Under the pieces are notes generated by a model. The model saw only the letters and a program-made list of their open reading frames with translations. It searched no databases and was not told the origin of the DNA. A program made the translations under genes and the position numbers. A DNA stretch of 64,000 bases from an uncultured Bacteroidales bacterium (GTDB lineage: Bacteria; Bacteroidota; Bacteroidia; Bacteroidales; Bacteroidaceae): NCBI GenBank assembly GCA_902778625.1, contig CACYYM010000002.1, positions 62,001-126,000 of the forward strand, read 5' to 3'. Below, piece by piece: positions 1-9,720 of the stretch (its first letter is position 1; each line of letters opens with the position of its first letter).

Positions 1-22
1 CGGGCGCAAAATTAGCTAAAAG

Positions 23-54
23 TTGCCACATTACGAAAAAAAACATTAACTTTG
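23..54 (+). promoter_or_regulatory. Bacteroidetes-type promoter of cdd
   Basis: TTG at 23-25 and TAACTTTG at 47-54, separated by 21 bases, match the Bacteroidetes sigma -33 (TTTG) and -7 (TAnnTTTG) elements. The cdd ATG follows 24 bases after the -7 box, leaving a short leader. Confidence 0.65.
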
Positions 55-78
55 TGCTGCTAAAACACGTTTTTTGAC

Positions 79-558
79 ATGAAAGAGTACAAGTTAGAGG
101 CAGTCGTTCACGTCTATGAGCTTGCCGAATTGAGTGAAGAAGACAAACAACTCGTCGAAGCAGCCAAGCAAGCAACGAAAGGCAGCTATGCTCCTTACAG
201 CAAGTTCCTTGTTGGTGCAGCCGCTCGTCTTGAGAGTGGAAGCATCGTTCTTGGTGCCAATCAGGAGAACGCAGCCTATCCTTCAGGCCTTTGTGCCGAG
301 CGAACAGCCCTCTTCGCCGCAGGGGCTCAGCATCCCGACCAACCCGTTGTGGCATTGGCAATAGCTGCAAGAAAAGGCAGATCTTTCCTTGCAAAGCCCA
401 TCTCGCCTTGTGGTGCTTGCCGTCAAGTCATTTCTGGAGTGGAGGAGCGATACGGTGTGCCCATCCGCATCTTGCTTTACGGCACAGAAGGCGTTCTCGT
501 TTCTGAAGGCATCAAACCTCTCTTGCCACTCAGTTTCGTTGACGAAGATATGCGCTGA
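79..558 (+). CDS. cdd: Cytidine deaminase
   Basis: Hydrolyses cytidine and deoxycytidine to uridine and deoxyuridine in cytosolic pyrimidine salvage. The zinc site is complete: C72-A-E74 supplies one ligand and the catalytic glutamate, and P110-C-G-A-C114 the other two cysteines. Three cysteine ligands are the pattern of the small tetrameric cytidine deaminases rather than the dimeric enteric type. At 159 residues it is somewhat longer than the usual 130, because of an N-terminal extension of about 20 residues. The ATG at 79 is the only start close to the promoter at 23-54. It is a single gene convergent with the tldE homologue, with only 17 bases between the two stop codons. Confidence 0.95.
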   Translation: MKEYKLEAVVHVYELAELSEEDKQLVEAAKQATKGSYAPYSKFLVGAAARLESGSIVLGANQENAAYPSGLCAERTALFAAGAQHPDQPVVALAIAARKGRSFLAKPISPCGACRQVISGVEERYGVPIRILLYGTEGVLVSEGIKPLLPLSFVDEDMR

Positions 559-575
559 TAAGTGGCTATCTCGCT

Positions 576-1886
576 TTAGCAACCGCCAAAAGCGACATCC
601 TCAAAAGCAATTGTGGGGATGAGTTCCGTTTCCCAAGGGTCGGCATCGTTAGCGATGAGGCTCAGCCTTTGCCAGACATCGAGCATGTTTCCCGTGATGT
701 TCATACCGCTGACGGGCTGTGTGATGATGCCGTTTTCAATAAGAAAGCCCTCGATGCCATAAGAGAAGTTGCCCGTTACGGGGTCGCAATTGCCTCCGTT
801 AAAGTCGGTAACAAGGATGGCTCGACTGGAGTCAGCAATCACTTCCTCCTTGCTCATCATTCCTTGTTCCATTATTAAATGATGTATGCCCTGTGTTGTT
901 GGAGCCATTCCGAGCTTTTTGCTCATCGGGGTATCAATGAAATAAGTCCCGAGACAACCTTCCTTGAAGAGCTCCCTGCGCTTTGTCGCGACACCATCAT
1001 AATCGAAAAGTGAGGCGCCTCGAGTGCATGGAATGAGCGGATCGTCTGTGATGTTGATCAGCTTCGACACGACTTGTTCGCCGAGTTTGCCTGCCAGAAA
1101 CGACGTCCTTTGCTGCAAAGCTTGGCCATTCATTGCGTTGAGCAGGGGTTGCAGGAAGTTTCCGGCACACGGTGACTCCAGTATCATTCGGTAATGTCCG
1201 CTTGCTGCGGGTCTTTGTCCTATCTTTTGAAGTGTACGTCGAAGCGCAGTTGGAGCGATACCTTGATGCGGCATTTGATGGAAGAAAAGACGCGATTCGC
1301 CCCAACCATCCATGGGATGCTGACCGTTTTCACCTTCCACAGAAATGATGCTCGTCAGCGTGCAGTAGCTATTTTCCTCGTAACCGTCAAACCCGTTACT
1401 GATGAGGTAATGCGCTTGATGCTGCCTGTCTGTATAACGTGTCTGCATGCTGATGATGCGTTGGTCTGTTCCATCCACTTCCGAAGCTGTTTCTTGGAGC
1501 AAATCCAGCTTTTCTTTCGGATCGATTTCAGAAAACGTAGCATCGAAGTTTTGCAGGTCAGGTCCGCCACCTTTATAGTATCTGCTGGGGTCGGCAAGCG
1601 TTCGAGTCTCGTCTGGTTCCAGCAAACGAGTCGTCTCGTAGGCTTCCTTGATGAATTTGCTGACAGCTTCCGCTTGCAGATTGTTCGTGTAGAAGAAGCC
1701 GTCGCGACCATCGAGGAAGAGATTGATGGCGAGCGAAAGGGAAGTGGCTCGCAGCATCTTCTCCACTTTGCCATCGCGGAGGATGATGTTGTCCTCGTGG
1801 TTCTCGAGCAAAACAAGCTTGTAGTCGAGCTTCGACGGAAGCTTCAAGATGTCCTCTTCGGCACGATATATCAGGTCTTTGTTCAT
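576..1886 (-). CDS. tldE: TldE/PmbA-type metallopeptidase subunit
   Basis: Partner of TldD in the heterodimeric TldD/TldE protease, which in Enterobacteria cleaves unstructured peptides (microcin B17 leader, CcdA). The 436-residue protein has the PmbA/TldD fold sequence, including the LFDYDGVATKRRELF segment and the C-terminal GNFSYGIEGFLIENG segment, but no HExxxH motif. That is expected, since only TldD carries the metal site. It follows the tldD stop by 4 bases, so the two are almost certainly co-transcribed and translationally coupled. The pair is widely conserved in Bacteroidetes; its physiological substrate there is not known. Paralogy makes the TldD versus TldE naming the only soft point. 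Confidence 0.9.
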   Translation of the reverse strand: MNKDLIYRAEEDILKLPSKLDYKLVLLENHEDNIILRDGKVEKMLRATSLSLAINLFLDGRDGFFYTNNLQAEAVSKFIKEAYETTRLLEPDETRTLADPSRYYKGGGPDLQNFDATFSEIDPKEKLDLLQETASEVDGTDQRIISMQTRYTDRQHQAHYLISNGFDGYEENSYCTLTSIISVEGENGQHPMDGWGESRLFFHQMPHQGIAPTALRRTLQKIGQRPAASGHYRMILESPCAGNFLQPLLNAMNGQALQQRTSFLAGKLGEQVVSKLINITDDPLIPCTRGASLFDYDGVATKRRELFKEGCLGTYFIDTPMSKKLGMAPTTQGIHHLIMEQGMMSKEEVIADSSRAILVTDFNGGNCDPVTGNFSYGIEGFLIENGIITQPVSGMNITGNMLDVWQRLSLIANDADPWETELIPTIAFEDVAFGGC

Positions 1887-1890
1887 CTTT

Positions 1891-3264
1891 CTATCCCACG
1901 ATTAACTTGTCAATCAATACTGTTGGCAAGCCTTGACTGACCGCCGCTTTCTGTCCTTCCTTCCCACACATGCTGGCACTGTGGTCGATTCGAAGATTGT
2001 CGCCGACCAAGCTGATGCGTCGAAGTGCCTCTGGACCATTGCCGATGATGTTGAGGTCACGTAAGGGTTTCGTGAGTTTACCGTCCTCGATGAGATAGCC
2101 TGTCTTCATGAAGAAGGTGAAGTCGCCTGCTCCAATCTGCACCTGACCGTTCGTGAACGACTGGGCATAAATGCCGCGTTTGACGCTTCGAATAATGTCT
2201 TCCTCCTTTGCCTCACCCGGAAGCATGTATGTTGATCGCATTCGTGGGATAGGCACACAGCGGAAACTCTCTCTCCTGCCATTTCCAGTCGGCTCAACAC
2301 CAAAATGTCGAGCACTGATACGGTCGTAGAGATAACTGTTCAACCTGCCTTTCTCGACGAGAATCGTCCTTTGTCCAGGGATGCCTTCATCATCGTAGCG
2401 AAGCATTCCAGCGTCGTTCGGGAGCGTTCCATCATCGACGATACTGATGCTGGGGTTGCATATCTGCTTGCCCAACTGCCCCGTGAAGATGCTGTCACCT
2501 GTGCGGATGAAGTCGGCTTCGAAGGCGTGCCCGATGGCTTCGTGCAGCAAGATGCCGCTACTACCAGCAGCCATCACGACAGGCATCTCGCCTCCCTCAA
2601 TCTGCGAGGCCGTGAAAAGGAAGTCGGTTCGCTTGATAGCTTCTTTAATGACCTCATTGATGAGTGTCTCGCTAAAGAACTCCGCGCCCATCTGAAGCAT
2701 GCGTGTTGCATAGCCCATCTGTGTTTGGCCGCCTCTTTCCATCACAATACTTACGGAAAGTGATGTGCGAGGACGGAAGTCGTGGAAGGCTGTACCGTCG
2801 CTTCCAACGAACTGCACTTCCTGCATCCGCTGGGAAACGTAGGCTTTTACCTTGATAACGGAATCATCTAGAGTGTGTGCTTTCTCTTCGACAAGTAGTA
2901 GAAGTTGGCGTACTTTATCTGGAGACAGCGTTTCAGCAGGATTGCTTGTGCATAATTGTTTTGTTGTTGTCAACATCGCCTCCCTGCACGAAGTACCTCC
3001 AAACATGCTTCCCGCAAACCTTGCAGCCTGCAGCATAGCCCTCTCGCTCAAGTCCATCGTGTAGGCATAGCCTGTCTGTGTGCCCTTAACAGCCCTAATA
3101 CCAGCACCATAAAGGCACACTTGCTGAGCCTGGCTCACCTTGCTATCTTGCAGCACCATGCTGCTGATGCGCGTATCTTCTATAAAAATATCAGCATACT
3201 CGCCACCGCAAGAGAGTGCGGTAGCGAGTATGCCGTTAAGTTGTTCGCTCGTTAGAGGAAACAT
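1891..3264 (-). CDS. tldD: TldD metalloprotease
   Basis: Catalytic subunit of the TldD/TldE zinc protease, cytosolic. The metal motif H241-E-A-I-G-H246 lies in the segment SSGILLHEAIGHAFEADF, as in E. coli TldD. A TTG one codon upstream (3267) would also open the frame, but the ATG at 3264 is the sensible start, giving 457 residues. It starts 6 bases after the stop of the thioredoxin-like lipoprotein gene and ends 4 bases before tldE, so the three form one minus-strand operon. The C-terminal half keeps the conserved VDDGTLPNDAGMLRYDDEG stretch. The TldD assignment is firm. Confidence 0.93.
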   Translation of the reverse strand: MFPLTSEQLNGILATALSCGGEYADIFIEDTRISSMVLQDSKVSQAQQVCLYGAGIRAVKGTQTGYAYTMDLSERAMLQAARFAGSMFGGTSCREAMLTTTKQLCTSNPAETLSPDKVRQLLLLVEEKAHTLDDSVIKVKAYVSQRMQEVQFVGSDGTAFHDFRPRTSLSVSIVMERGGQTQMGYATRMLQMGAEFFSETLINEVIKEAIKRTDFLFTASQIEGGEMPVVMAAGSSGILLHEAIGHAFEADFIRTGDSIFTGQLGKQICNPSISIVDDGTLPNDAGMLRYDDEGIPGQRTILVEKGRLNSYLYDRISARHFGVEPTGNGRRESFRCVPIPRMRSTYMLPGEAKEEDIIRSVKRGIYAQSFTNGQVQIGAGDFTFFMKTGYLIEDGKLTKPLRDLNIIGNGPEALRRISLVGDNLRIDHSASMCGKEGQKAAVSQGLPTVLIDKLIVG

Positions 3265-3270
3265 CAAACC

Positions 3271-4371
3271 TTACTTATCAAGGTATTCTGCCAAGGTCTT
3301 GCCGAGTTCTTCGCCGCGGAGGTTGGCCTTGATGACCTTTCCGTCGGGACCATAGAAGATGGTTGCAGGGATGCCTTTAATGTTGTAGAGGTCGCTTGCA
3401 GCACATTGCCAACCCTTCAGGTCGCTGATTTGGGGCCAGGTGATGCCAAGGTCTTTGACGCCCTTTTCCCATGCTGCCTTGTCGTTGTCGAAGGAGATGC
3501 CGACCACTTCGAAGCCTTTGTCCTTGTATTTCTCATAGTTTGCCTTCACATTCGGCATTTCTGCACGGCAAGGACCACACCAAGAAGCCCAGAAGTCGAC
3601 GAGGACATACTTGCCTTTTCCTACGTAATCTGTGAGGTGACACTCTTTGTCGTCAAGGTCTTTACCCACGAAATCTACGACGGCAGCACCGGGCTGTTTG
3701 TTCTTTTCGCCACCGATGGAAGCCACAACAGGCTCGAGTGCCTTGCAATCCTTGTACTTGTAATCCTTCAGGAAGCTCTCGACGAATTCCACTCCATACG
3801 AGTCGCTGCCAGTACGCAGGAGGTAGAGAGGAGCCAAATTGTCCTTGTTCTCCATGATGATCTGCTTTTGTGTGGCGATGATTTCCTTAGAGATTTCGTC
3901 ATAACGCTTGTCGAAACCGTCCATTATAGAGTCGGGAATCTCGCCTTTAAACTTTTCGTGAGCCTCGCTGTACTCCTTCATGAGCTGCTCCATCGGGCTG
4001 CTTGCCATCTTCACACGCTCCATTGCGTCAGTAAGTGCCATGTTGCTTTCGGAGCCTTTTGTAATGCTAGCCTCGCCGTCCTTGATGGTTACCTCGATGG
4101 GCTTGCCGTCGAGAATGACTGTACAAACCGGCTGACGACGATCAGCGCTACGGCCTATCACGGCAACGACGGGCTCGAGGGTGTCCACTACGAACGTTAC
4201 AACTCCATCGGAAACCTGTCCTTCGTCGAAGGTCTTACCGTCGAACATACTGTAGAGGAATGTGGGTTGAGGGTCGCCTAGGTCACCTACAACCTTGATC
4301 TCTGTCTTAGTCTCAGCGCAAGCTACCAAGCATATAGCAGCCAGCAGGGTCATAAAGAAATTCCTTTTCAT
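3271..4371 (-). CDS. TlpA-like thiol-disulfide oxidoreductase lipoprotein
   Basis: Predicted periplasmic or membrane-anchored thioredoxin-fold protein of 366 residues. The start at 4371 gives a lipoprotein signal peptide (MKRNFFMTLLAAICLVAC, lipobox cysteine C18); the open frame extends 52 codons further upstream but that part reads as non-coding. The N-terminal half resembles the DUF4369 domain usual in Bacteroidetes thioredoxin-like proteins. The C-terminal third carries the redox motif WASWCGPCRAEMP and the cis-proline segment GIPATIFYGPDG. First gene of the operon with tldD and tldE. Likely reduces disulfides in envelope proteins; the substrate is unknown. Upstream lies one of the 22-bp repeat arrays (4515-4604). 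Confidence 0.88.
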   Translation of the reverse strand: MKRNFFMTLLAAICLVACAETKTEIKVVGDLGDPQPTFLYSMFDGKTFDEGQVSDGVVTFVVDTLEPVVAVIGRSADRRQPVCTVILDGKPIEVTIKDGEASITKGSESNMALTDAMERVKMASSPMEQLMKEYSEAHEKFKGEIPDSIMDGFDKRYDEISKEIIATQKQIIMENKDNLAPLYLLRTGSDSYGVEFVESFLKDYKYKDCKALEPVVASIGGEKNKQPGAAVVDFVGKDLDDKECHLTDYVGKGKYVLVDFWASWCGPCRAEMPNVKANYEKYKDKGFEVVGISFDNDKAAWEKGVKDLGITWPQISDLKGWQCAASDLYNIKGIPATIFYGPDGKVIKANLRGEELGKTLAEYLDK

Positions 4372-4514
4372 AGTTGTATAAAATTGTTTAGGTGTTTCGT
4401 GTTTGACAGGTGCAAAGGTAAGGTTTCTTTTTTTAACAGCCAAATCTTCCGACAGAAAAACATTCTTTTGCACTACAAAAAATGTTGAGTTGCCAAACAT
4501 CACATGGGAAGATT

Positions 4515-4604
4515 GGAAAGATGGCACGTGAAGTTTGGAAACTTAACACGTTAAGTTTGCTATTTTCACACGTGAAGTTGAACGACTTGGCACGTCAAGT
4601 TTCT
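4515..4604. repeat. 22-bp repeat array a (4-5 units)
   Basis: CACG cores at 4525, 4547, 4569 and 4591 are spaced exactly 22 bases; a degenerate fifth unit (CATG at 4503) extends the register upstream. The best unit reads AACTTAACACGTTAAGTT, a near-perfect palindrome. The array fills the space between the uxaC stop and the leader of the thioredoxin-like gene. See the array finding for the full family. Confidence 0.85.
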
Positions 4605-6008
4605 TTAGAAGTTGAAATATCTCTTCGCGTTATAGTAGCTGATGTCTTCCACCATCTGTGCGATAAACTCCATTTCCTCGGCGGGCAGCTTGCCGTCTTC
4701 CACGTCCTGACCGATGAGGTTGCACAGGCAGCGGCGGAAGTATTCGTGGCGAGGGTAGGAGAGGAACGAGCGGCTGTCGGTCAGCATGCCTACGAAACGG
4801 CTCAGCAGACCGAGTACCGAGAGGGCGTTCATCTGGCGTTCCATGCCGTCGAGCTGGTCGTTGAACCACCATCCGCTGCCGAACTGTAGCTTGCCTGGCG
4901 TGGGACCTTCCTGGAAGTTGCCTATCATGGTGGCAATCATCTCGTTGTCCGAGGGGTTGATGGGGTAGAGGATGGTCTTGGCAAGGTTGCCTTCGCTGTC
5001 CAGTTTGTCGAGGAAACGTGCGAGGCTCTGGCTGGTGTTCCAGGTGCCGATGCTGTCGTAACCTGTGTCCGGACCGAGCCTGCGGAACATCTTCGAGTTG
5101 TTGTTGCGCATCGGACCATAGTGGAACTGCTGAGTCCAACCAGCCTTTGCGTCCATCCTCCCGCCTTCGAGCATGAGGGCGGAGCGGAACTTGTTGACCT
5201 CCTCGGCAGTAGGCATTTTGCCGTCCATCACTTTTCGGAAGATGGTATTCAACTCCGCTTCTGTAAAGTCGTCTGCATAAAACTCGTTTACACCATGGTC
5301 GGAAAGGCGGCAACCGACTGAAGCGAAGAAGTCGTGACGCTTTTGAAGGGCATCGAGCAGGTCGGTATAAGTGCGGATTTCCTGCTTTGTAGTTGAACTC
5401 AAAGCCTCGATGTAAGCCCGATAAGTCACGGGATTGTCGATGGCCATTGCTTTATCGGGGCGCCAGGTGGGCAGGACCTTCACCTCGAAACCGCTGCGTC
5501 GAGTGGCAATATGATGCTCCAAAGTATCTGCTGGATCGTCGGTTGTGCATACCACTTCCACTTTGTACCTGCGCATCAAGCCACGGGCCGAGAACTCGGG
5601 AGACTGCAGTTTTTCGTTGCACTCATCATATATCTCGCGAGCTGTAGCTGCATTCAGGAGCTTGTTTATGCCGAAAGCCGTGCGAAGTTCAAGGTGCGTC
5701 CAATGGTAGAGAGGGTTCCTCATGCAGTAAGGCATCGTTTCTGCCCACTTCTGGAACTTCTCCCAATCGCTCGCGTCGCCAGTAATAAACTTCTCCTCAA
5801 CCCCGTTACTCCGCATGGCGCGCCACTTGTAGTGGTCTCCTCCAAGCCAGAGTTCCGTGATGCCAGAAAAGCGATGATCCTCCGCAACCTCCTTTGGATT
5901 GAGGTGACAATGGTAGTCGATGATGGGCAGATGTGCTGCGTGATTGTGATAGAGGGCCTGTGCCGTTCGCGACTGCAACAGGAAATCTTTGTCCATGAAG
6001 GCTTTCAT
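4605..6008 (-). CDS. uxaC: Uronate (glucuronate/galacturonate) isomerase
   Basis: Isomerises D-glucuronate to D-fructuronate and D-galacturonate to D-tagaturonate, first step of hexuronate catabolism in the cytosol. The 467-residue length is the family norm. The start MKAFMDKDFLLQ followed by PIIDYHCHLNP (metal-binding HxH of the amidohydrolase fold) is typical, and further conserved blocks include CTTDDPADTLEHH and GSGWWFNDQLDGMERQMN. It is the last gene of the minus-strand operon exuT-SDR-uxuA-uxaC, 41 bases after uxuA. The stop codon abuts repeat array a. Confidence 0.96.
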   Translation of the reverse strand: MKAFMDKDFLLQSRTAQALYHNHAAHLPIIDYHCHLNPKEVAEDHRFSGITELWLGGDHYKWRAMRSNGVEEKFITGDASDWEKFQKWAETMPYCMRNPLYHWTHLELRTAFGINKLLNAATAREIYDECNEKLQSPEFSARGLMRRYKVEVVCTTDDPADTLEHHIATRRSGFEVKVLPTWRPDKAMAIDNPVTYRAYIEALSSTTKQEIRTYTDLLDALQKRHDFFASVGCRLSDHGVNEFYADDFTEAELNTIFRKVMDGKMPTAEEVNKFRSALMLEGGRMDAKAGWTQQFHYGPMRNNNSKMFRRLGPDTGYDSIGTWNTSQSLARFLDKLDSEGNLAKTILYPINPSDNEMIATMIGNFQEGPTPGKLQFGSGWWFNDQLDGMERQMNALSVLGLLSRFVGMLTDSRSFLSYPRHEYFRRCLCNLIGQDVEDGKLPAEEMEFIAQMVEDISYYNAKRYFNF

Positions 6009-6049
6009 CTCGTCAGATACTATATTTCTTAACTTTGGATTCTTAACTC

Positions 6050-7219
6050 TTAACTCATGCTCATAGCGATTCCCATCTCCAATCCTCGCAGTTCGGCAAG
6101 ACCTCTGAGGCGGCCTATGCAGCTGTATCCAGGGTTAGTCTTCTTCTTCAGGTCATCGCACATCTGATGTCCGTGGTCAGGTCGCATCACGATACTCTTG
6201 TGCCGCTTTTGCTGAATCTCCAAGAAGGCCTTCATCACTTCATACATCGGGACGTCGCCTTCGAGGTGGTTCGCTTCGTGGAAGTTGCCTTCGTTGTCCC
6301 TCTGAGTGCTGCGGAGATGAACGAAATCGATGCGGTCCCAGAACTGACGCATCATGGCTGGCAGGTCATTTTGAGCACTCACGCCAAACGAACCTGTGCA
6401 GAGGCAAAGCCCGTTAGCAGGGCTTGGCACGGCATCAACGAGTGCCTGGAAGTCCTCCGCAGTACTGAGAATGCGAGGAAGACCCAGTATCGACATGGGG
6501 GGGTCGTCGGGGTGAATGACGAGCCGTACCCCAGCCTTCTCGGCTGCGGGACACACCTCTTTGAGGAAATAGATAAGGTTCGAGCGAAGCTTCTCCGGCG
6601 TGATGTCCTTGTAGCGGTCAAGCTCTTTCTGGAACTGCTCCAGCGTGAAGCTCTCCTCAGAACCGGGCAGGCCGGCAATCATGTTGCGGGTGATGAGCTG
6701 CTTCTCCGCGTCGTCCATCTGCTCGTAGCGCGTCTTGGCCTTCGCTTTCTCTGCGTCGGAGTAGTCTTTCTCCGCGTTTGGTCTCTTCAGGATGAACAGG
6801 TCGAAGGCGACGAAGGCTGCCCGCTCGAAGCGAAGGGCACGGCTGCCGTCAGGCATCTCGTAGGCCAGGTTGGTGCGTGTCCAGTCGAGGACGGGCATGA
6901 AGTTATAGGTCACGACGTCCACGCCGCACTCGCCGAGGTTCAAGAGGCTCTGCTTGTAGTTGTCGATGTAGCGCTGGAAGTCGCCCGTCTGCGTCTTGAT
7001 GTGTTCGTGGACAGGCACGCTCTCCACAGCTGCCCAGCGCATTCCGGCGTCTTCAATGACCTGTTTGCGTTTGAGAATCTCCTCTTTTGTCCAGACCTCG
7101 CCATTGGGGATATGATGCAACGCGGTGACGATGCCAGTGGCACCAGCCTGCCTGATGTCCTGCAGACTTACTGGATCGTTGGGTCCATACCAACGGAAAC
7201 TTTGTTCACAAAGATACAT
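6050..7219 (-). CDS. uxuA: Mannonate dehydratase
   Basis: Dehydrates D-mannonate to 2-keto-3-deoxygluconate. The protein is 389 residues from the ATG at 7219, close to the usual 390. The open frame runs 18 codons further upstream, but that extension overlaps the SDR gene and lacks family similarity, while [19 protein letters not shown] is the expected N-terminus ([10 protein letters not shown] is diagnostic). Conserved metal and active-site blocks are visible ([29 protein letters not shown]). Third gene of the hexuronate operon. A run of seven G (C on the coding strand) at about 6496-6502 encodes DDPP and is not disrupted. Confidence 0.95.
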   Translation of the reverse strand: MYLCEQSFRWYGPNDPVSLQDIRQAGATGIVTALHHIPNGEVWTKEEILKRKQVIEDAGMRWAAVESVPVHEHIKTQTGDFQRYIDNYKQSLLNLGECGVDVVTYNFMPVLDWTRTNLAYEMPDGSRALRFERAAFVAFDLFILKRPNAEKDYSDAEKAKAKTRYEQMDDAEKQLITRNMIAGLPGSEESFTLEQFQKELDRYKDITPEKLRSNLIYFLKEVCPAAEKAGVRLVIHPDDPPMSILGLPRILSTAEDFQALVDAVPSPANGLCLCTGSFGVSAQNDLPAMMRQFWDRIDFVHLRSTQRDNEGNFHEANHLEGDVPMYEVMKAFLEIQQKRHKSIVMRPDHGHQMCDDLKKKTNPGYSCIGRLRGLAELRGLEMGIAMSMS

Positions 7220-7241
7220 AATATTAAAGATGTGAAGTGTT

Positions 7242-8051
7242 TTAGATTGAGAAAGCATCAAATCCGCCGTCAACTACGGAGAGGACTCCTGTGACGAAGC
7301 TGCTGGCGTCGCTGATGAGATAGTGTATCGTGCCGAAGAGTTCCTCGGGCTCTGCGAAGCGACCTGCAGGGGTGTGAGCGATGATGGTCTTGGCTCTGTC
7401 GGTCAAGGAGCCGTCTTCATTTGTTAGGAGTGTGCGGTTCTGATTGGTCAGGAGGAAGCCCGGCACAATGGCGTTGACGCGCAGGCCTGGACTGAACTTC
7501 GAGGCAAGTTCGGTTGCCATGTACTTCGTGTAGTTTGCGATGGCTGCCTTTGCTGCGCCATAACCCACGACGCGAGTGAGGGGACGAAGTGCTGTCTCGG
7601 AACAGAAGTTCACGATGGCGCCCTTCTCATTCTTTGCCATGACGGGCACAAACACTTGTGTGGGAAGGATTGTGCCGAAGAGATTGAGCTCTACGACCTT
7701 CTTAAAGGCGTCAATGTCCAAGTCGAGGAAGGTCTTGTCGGGAGCGATGGTGGCTCCTGCCATGTTGCCTCCAGCTGCATTCAGCAGGACGTCGATGGTG
7801 CCGAAGCGAGCCACGATAGCATCTCTGTTCTGCTCAAGAACCTCTTTCTTCAGTACGTCTGTCACGAGGAAGAGTGCCTCGCCTTTCTTGTTCAACTCTG
7901 CTTCAAGCTCTTTTCCCTGGTCTTCAATGCGGTCGAGCACAACCACTTTGGCGCCTTGCTCTACGAGGTAGTGAGCAATGTTCCTGCCAAGAATTCCACA
8001 GCCGCCAGTCAATACGACGACTTTTCCCTTGATGTCAAATAAGTTCTTCAT
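7242..8051 (-). CDS. SDR-family D-fructuronate reductase (mannonate oxidoreductase)
   Basis: Short-chain dehydrogenase of 269 residues with the nucleotide-binding motif [12 protein letters not shown] near the N-terminus, the NAAG motif and the catalytic YGAAK (YxxxK). Its place between the transporter and uxuA indicates that it reduces D-fructuronate to D-mannonate, the step done by UxuB in E. coli. UxuB belongs to a different (long-chain) dehydrogenase family, so this would be a non-homologous replacement, which is common in Bacteroidetes hexuronate operons. It begins 36 bases after the transporter gene. Specificity is inferred from context; gluconate or another sugar acid cannot be excluded by sequence. 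Confidence 0.85.
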   Translation of the reverse strand: MKNLFDIKGKVVVLTGGCGILGRNIAHYLVEQGAKVVVLDRIEDQGKELEAELNKKGEALFLVTDVLKKEVLEQNRDAIVARFGTIDVLLNAAGGNMAGATIAPDKTFLDLDIDAFKKVVELNLFGTILPTQVFVPVMAKNEKGAIVNFCSETALRPLTRVVGYGAAKAAIANYTKYMATELASKFSPGLRVNAIVPGFLLTNQNRTLLTNEDGSLTDRAKTIIAHTPAGRFAEPEELFGTIHYLISDASSFVTGVLSVVDGGFDAFSI

Positions 8052-8087
8052 TGTTATTTACCTTAATCTATATACCTTATTAATATA

Positions 8088-9512
8088 TTAACCTTGTACC
8101 GCCTTGTACCTTGGCACGAATGCCTTGAGCATGAGCCAGCCCAAAAGGTAAGCTACAGCACAGTAGCAGAATATGATGAAATAGCCTGCAGGCTTGCCTT
8201 GGAAGCCGAGGAACTGCATTTGTGTCTTGTCGGCATAGTCGAAGAGCAGTCCGCTGCCCCAGTTGATGAGGAATGAACCGATGCCACCTGCCATGCCGTT
8301 GATGCCGGTCATTGTGCCTACAGCTTTCTTTGGAAAGAGGTCGCTACCCACAGAGAACAGGTTGGCCGACCAACTTTGATGTGCCGCACCAGCCAAACCG
8401 ATGAGGATAATCGGGAACCAATAGCTGTGAACACCGAGGGGTTGGGCAAGGATGGTAAGCAGGGGGAACAGCGTAAAGATGAACATTGCCTTGAGTCGGG
8501 CATCGTAGGGATGCTGTCCCGTTTTGTTGATGATAATGGTAGGAAGCTTGCCTCCATATATCGAAAGCATCGTGATGGCGTAGAGAACGAAGATGAGCAA
8601 CATGGCTGTCGGGTTGTCGGACTTCAGTCCATAGACGTCGCTAAGGTATGCTGGCGTCCAGAAGAGGAAGAACCACCAAACGCCGTCGGTAAACAACTTC
8701 GCCAGGAAGATGCCCCAAGTCTGCGGGAAAGTAATGAAGCGAGCGAAGGGAATGGCTTTTTCGTCGGTCACTTCTTCTGCATTCGTGTCCTCATCCTGCT
8801 GTATGTAAGCCAGTTCGGCCTTGTTCACGGCTGCACATTCTTCGGGCTTCTTATAGACGAACACCCAAAGGCCAAGCCAAATGAAGCCAAGTGCACCAAT
8901 GATGATGAAAGCCATCTCCCAACCGTAGAATCTGGCAATCAGGGGGATGCAGACAGGAGCGATGAGTGCTCCGATGGTGCTGCCGCTATTGAAGATACTG
9001 GTGGAGAAGGCTCTGTCCTTCTTTGGGAAGTATTCCGCCGTTACCTTGATGGCGCAAGGGAAATTGCCGCTTTCGCCCAAACCAAGCACAATGCGGCAGA
9101 CGATAAAGAACCAAGCGCTGACGGAAGCAATGACTGCCGTGCTTGTTCCGACTGCATTGATGAGGTCTTCTTTACCCTCAAGTCCCAACCATTGAGCGGT
9201 TGCCACACCGCAAAAGGCATGCATACAAGCTCCCAACGACCAGATGCCGATGGCCCACAGATAGCCTTTCTTGGTGCCAATCCAATCCATGAAACGTCCG
9301 CTGAAGAGGTTACCGATGGCATAGACAATGGAGAAGATGGCGGCTATCTTGCCGTAGTCGGCATCCGTCCAATGGAATTCGGGTGCAATAAAATCTTTCC
9401 AAGTGAGGGAGAGGACTTGTCGGTCCATGTAGTTGATTGTGGTCGCGAGGAAGAGCATACCACAGATGAGCCAGCGATAATTGGTCATCTTACCAGAAGA
9501 GGTGTTTTGCAT
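8088..9512 (-). CDS. MFS hexuronate transporter (ExuT-like)
   Basis: Major facilitator family permease of 474 residues with about twelve hydrophobic segments, in the inner membrane. The N-terminal block RWLICGMLFLATTINYMDRQ is the anion:cation symporter (ACS) subfamily signature that includes ExuT and GudP, and the TM4-5 region (GLGESGNFPCAIKVTAEYFP) is also typical. First gene of the operon with a fructuronate reductase, uxuA and uxaC, so uptake of glucuronate or galacturonate is the natural role. A promoter is visible at 9544-9575, about 30 bases before the start. No operon-specific regulator gene is present in the window. Confidence 0.9.
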   Translation of the reverse strand: MQNTSSGKMTNYRWLICGMLFLATTINYMDRQVLSLTWKDFIAPEFHWTDADYGKIAAIFSIVYAIGNLFSGRFMDWIGTKKGYLWAIGIWSLGACMHAFCGVATAQWLGLEGKEDLINAVGTSTAVIASVSAWFFIVCRIVLGLGESGNFPCAIKVTAEYFPKKDRAFSTSIFNSGSTIGALIAPVCIPLIARFYGWEMAFIIIGALGFIWLGLWVFVYKKPEECAAVNKAELAYIQQDEDTNAEEVTDEKAIPFARFITFPQTWGIFLAKLFTDGVWWFFLFWTPAYLSDVYGLKSDNPTAMLLIFVLYAITMLSIYGGKLPTIIINKTGQHPYDARLKAMFIFTLFPLLTILAQPLGVHSYWFPIILIGLAGAAHQSWSANLFSVGSDLFPKKAVGTMTGINGMAGGIGSFLINWGSGLLFDYADKTQMQFLGFQGKPAGYFIIFCYCAVAYLLGWLMLKAFVPRYKAVQG

Positions 9513-9543
9513 TACTTAAGTTTTAGTTTATGGATTTCTTCGT

Positions 9544-9575
9544 GCAAAGTTAGCGAAAATAATCTTATCATGCAA
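9544..9575 (-). promoter_or_regulatory. Promoter of the hexuronate operon
   Basis: On the minus strand TAACTTTGC (9552 to 9544) with a TTG -33 element at 9575-9573, 20 bases apart, which is the canonical Bacteroidetes spacing. It lies 31 bases before the exuT-like ATG. Confidence 0.65.
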
Positions 9576-9607
9576 TATTTTTGCTTAAAACTAATAAGGA
9601 TTTGTAT

Positions 9608-9698
9608 TATCTTTGCACAAAATAGGCGATAGAGTGCGTTATTTGATAAGTTTTATACGGAAGAAAAGTGTAATTTGAAGAAATAAGTGTAACTTTGT
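9608..9698 (+). promoter_or_regulatory. Candidate promoters of the metallophosphatase gene
   Basis: Two -7 matches precede the gene: TATCTTTGC at 9608-9616 and TAACTTTG at 9691-9698. The second has a TTTG 12 bases upstream (9675-9678) instead of the usual 19-21. Either could serve the ATG at 9721. Confidence 0.45.
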
Positions 9699-9720
9699 GA
9701 AGCGATCAAACGATAATACT

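Noticed and set aside
3265..3267. TTG start of tldD at 3267
   Set aside because: ATG immediately follows at 3264 and fits the family better.
5121..5321. Opposite-strand open frames inside uxaC, uxuA, uvrA, pfp and others, some over 300 codons
   Set aside because: They mirror the codon pattern of the real genes, have no recognisable motifs, and no promoters or terminators.
6490..6505. Run of seven G in uxuA as a possible phase-variable tract
   Set aside because: It encodes conserved residues (HPDDPP) within the family, and the frame is intact; short for slippage.
6050..7273. Longer uxuA starting at 7273
   Set aside because: The extension overlaps the SDR gene and has no family similarity; [19 protein letters not shown] at 7219 is the usual N-terminus.
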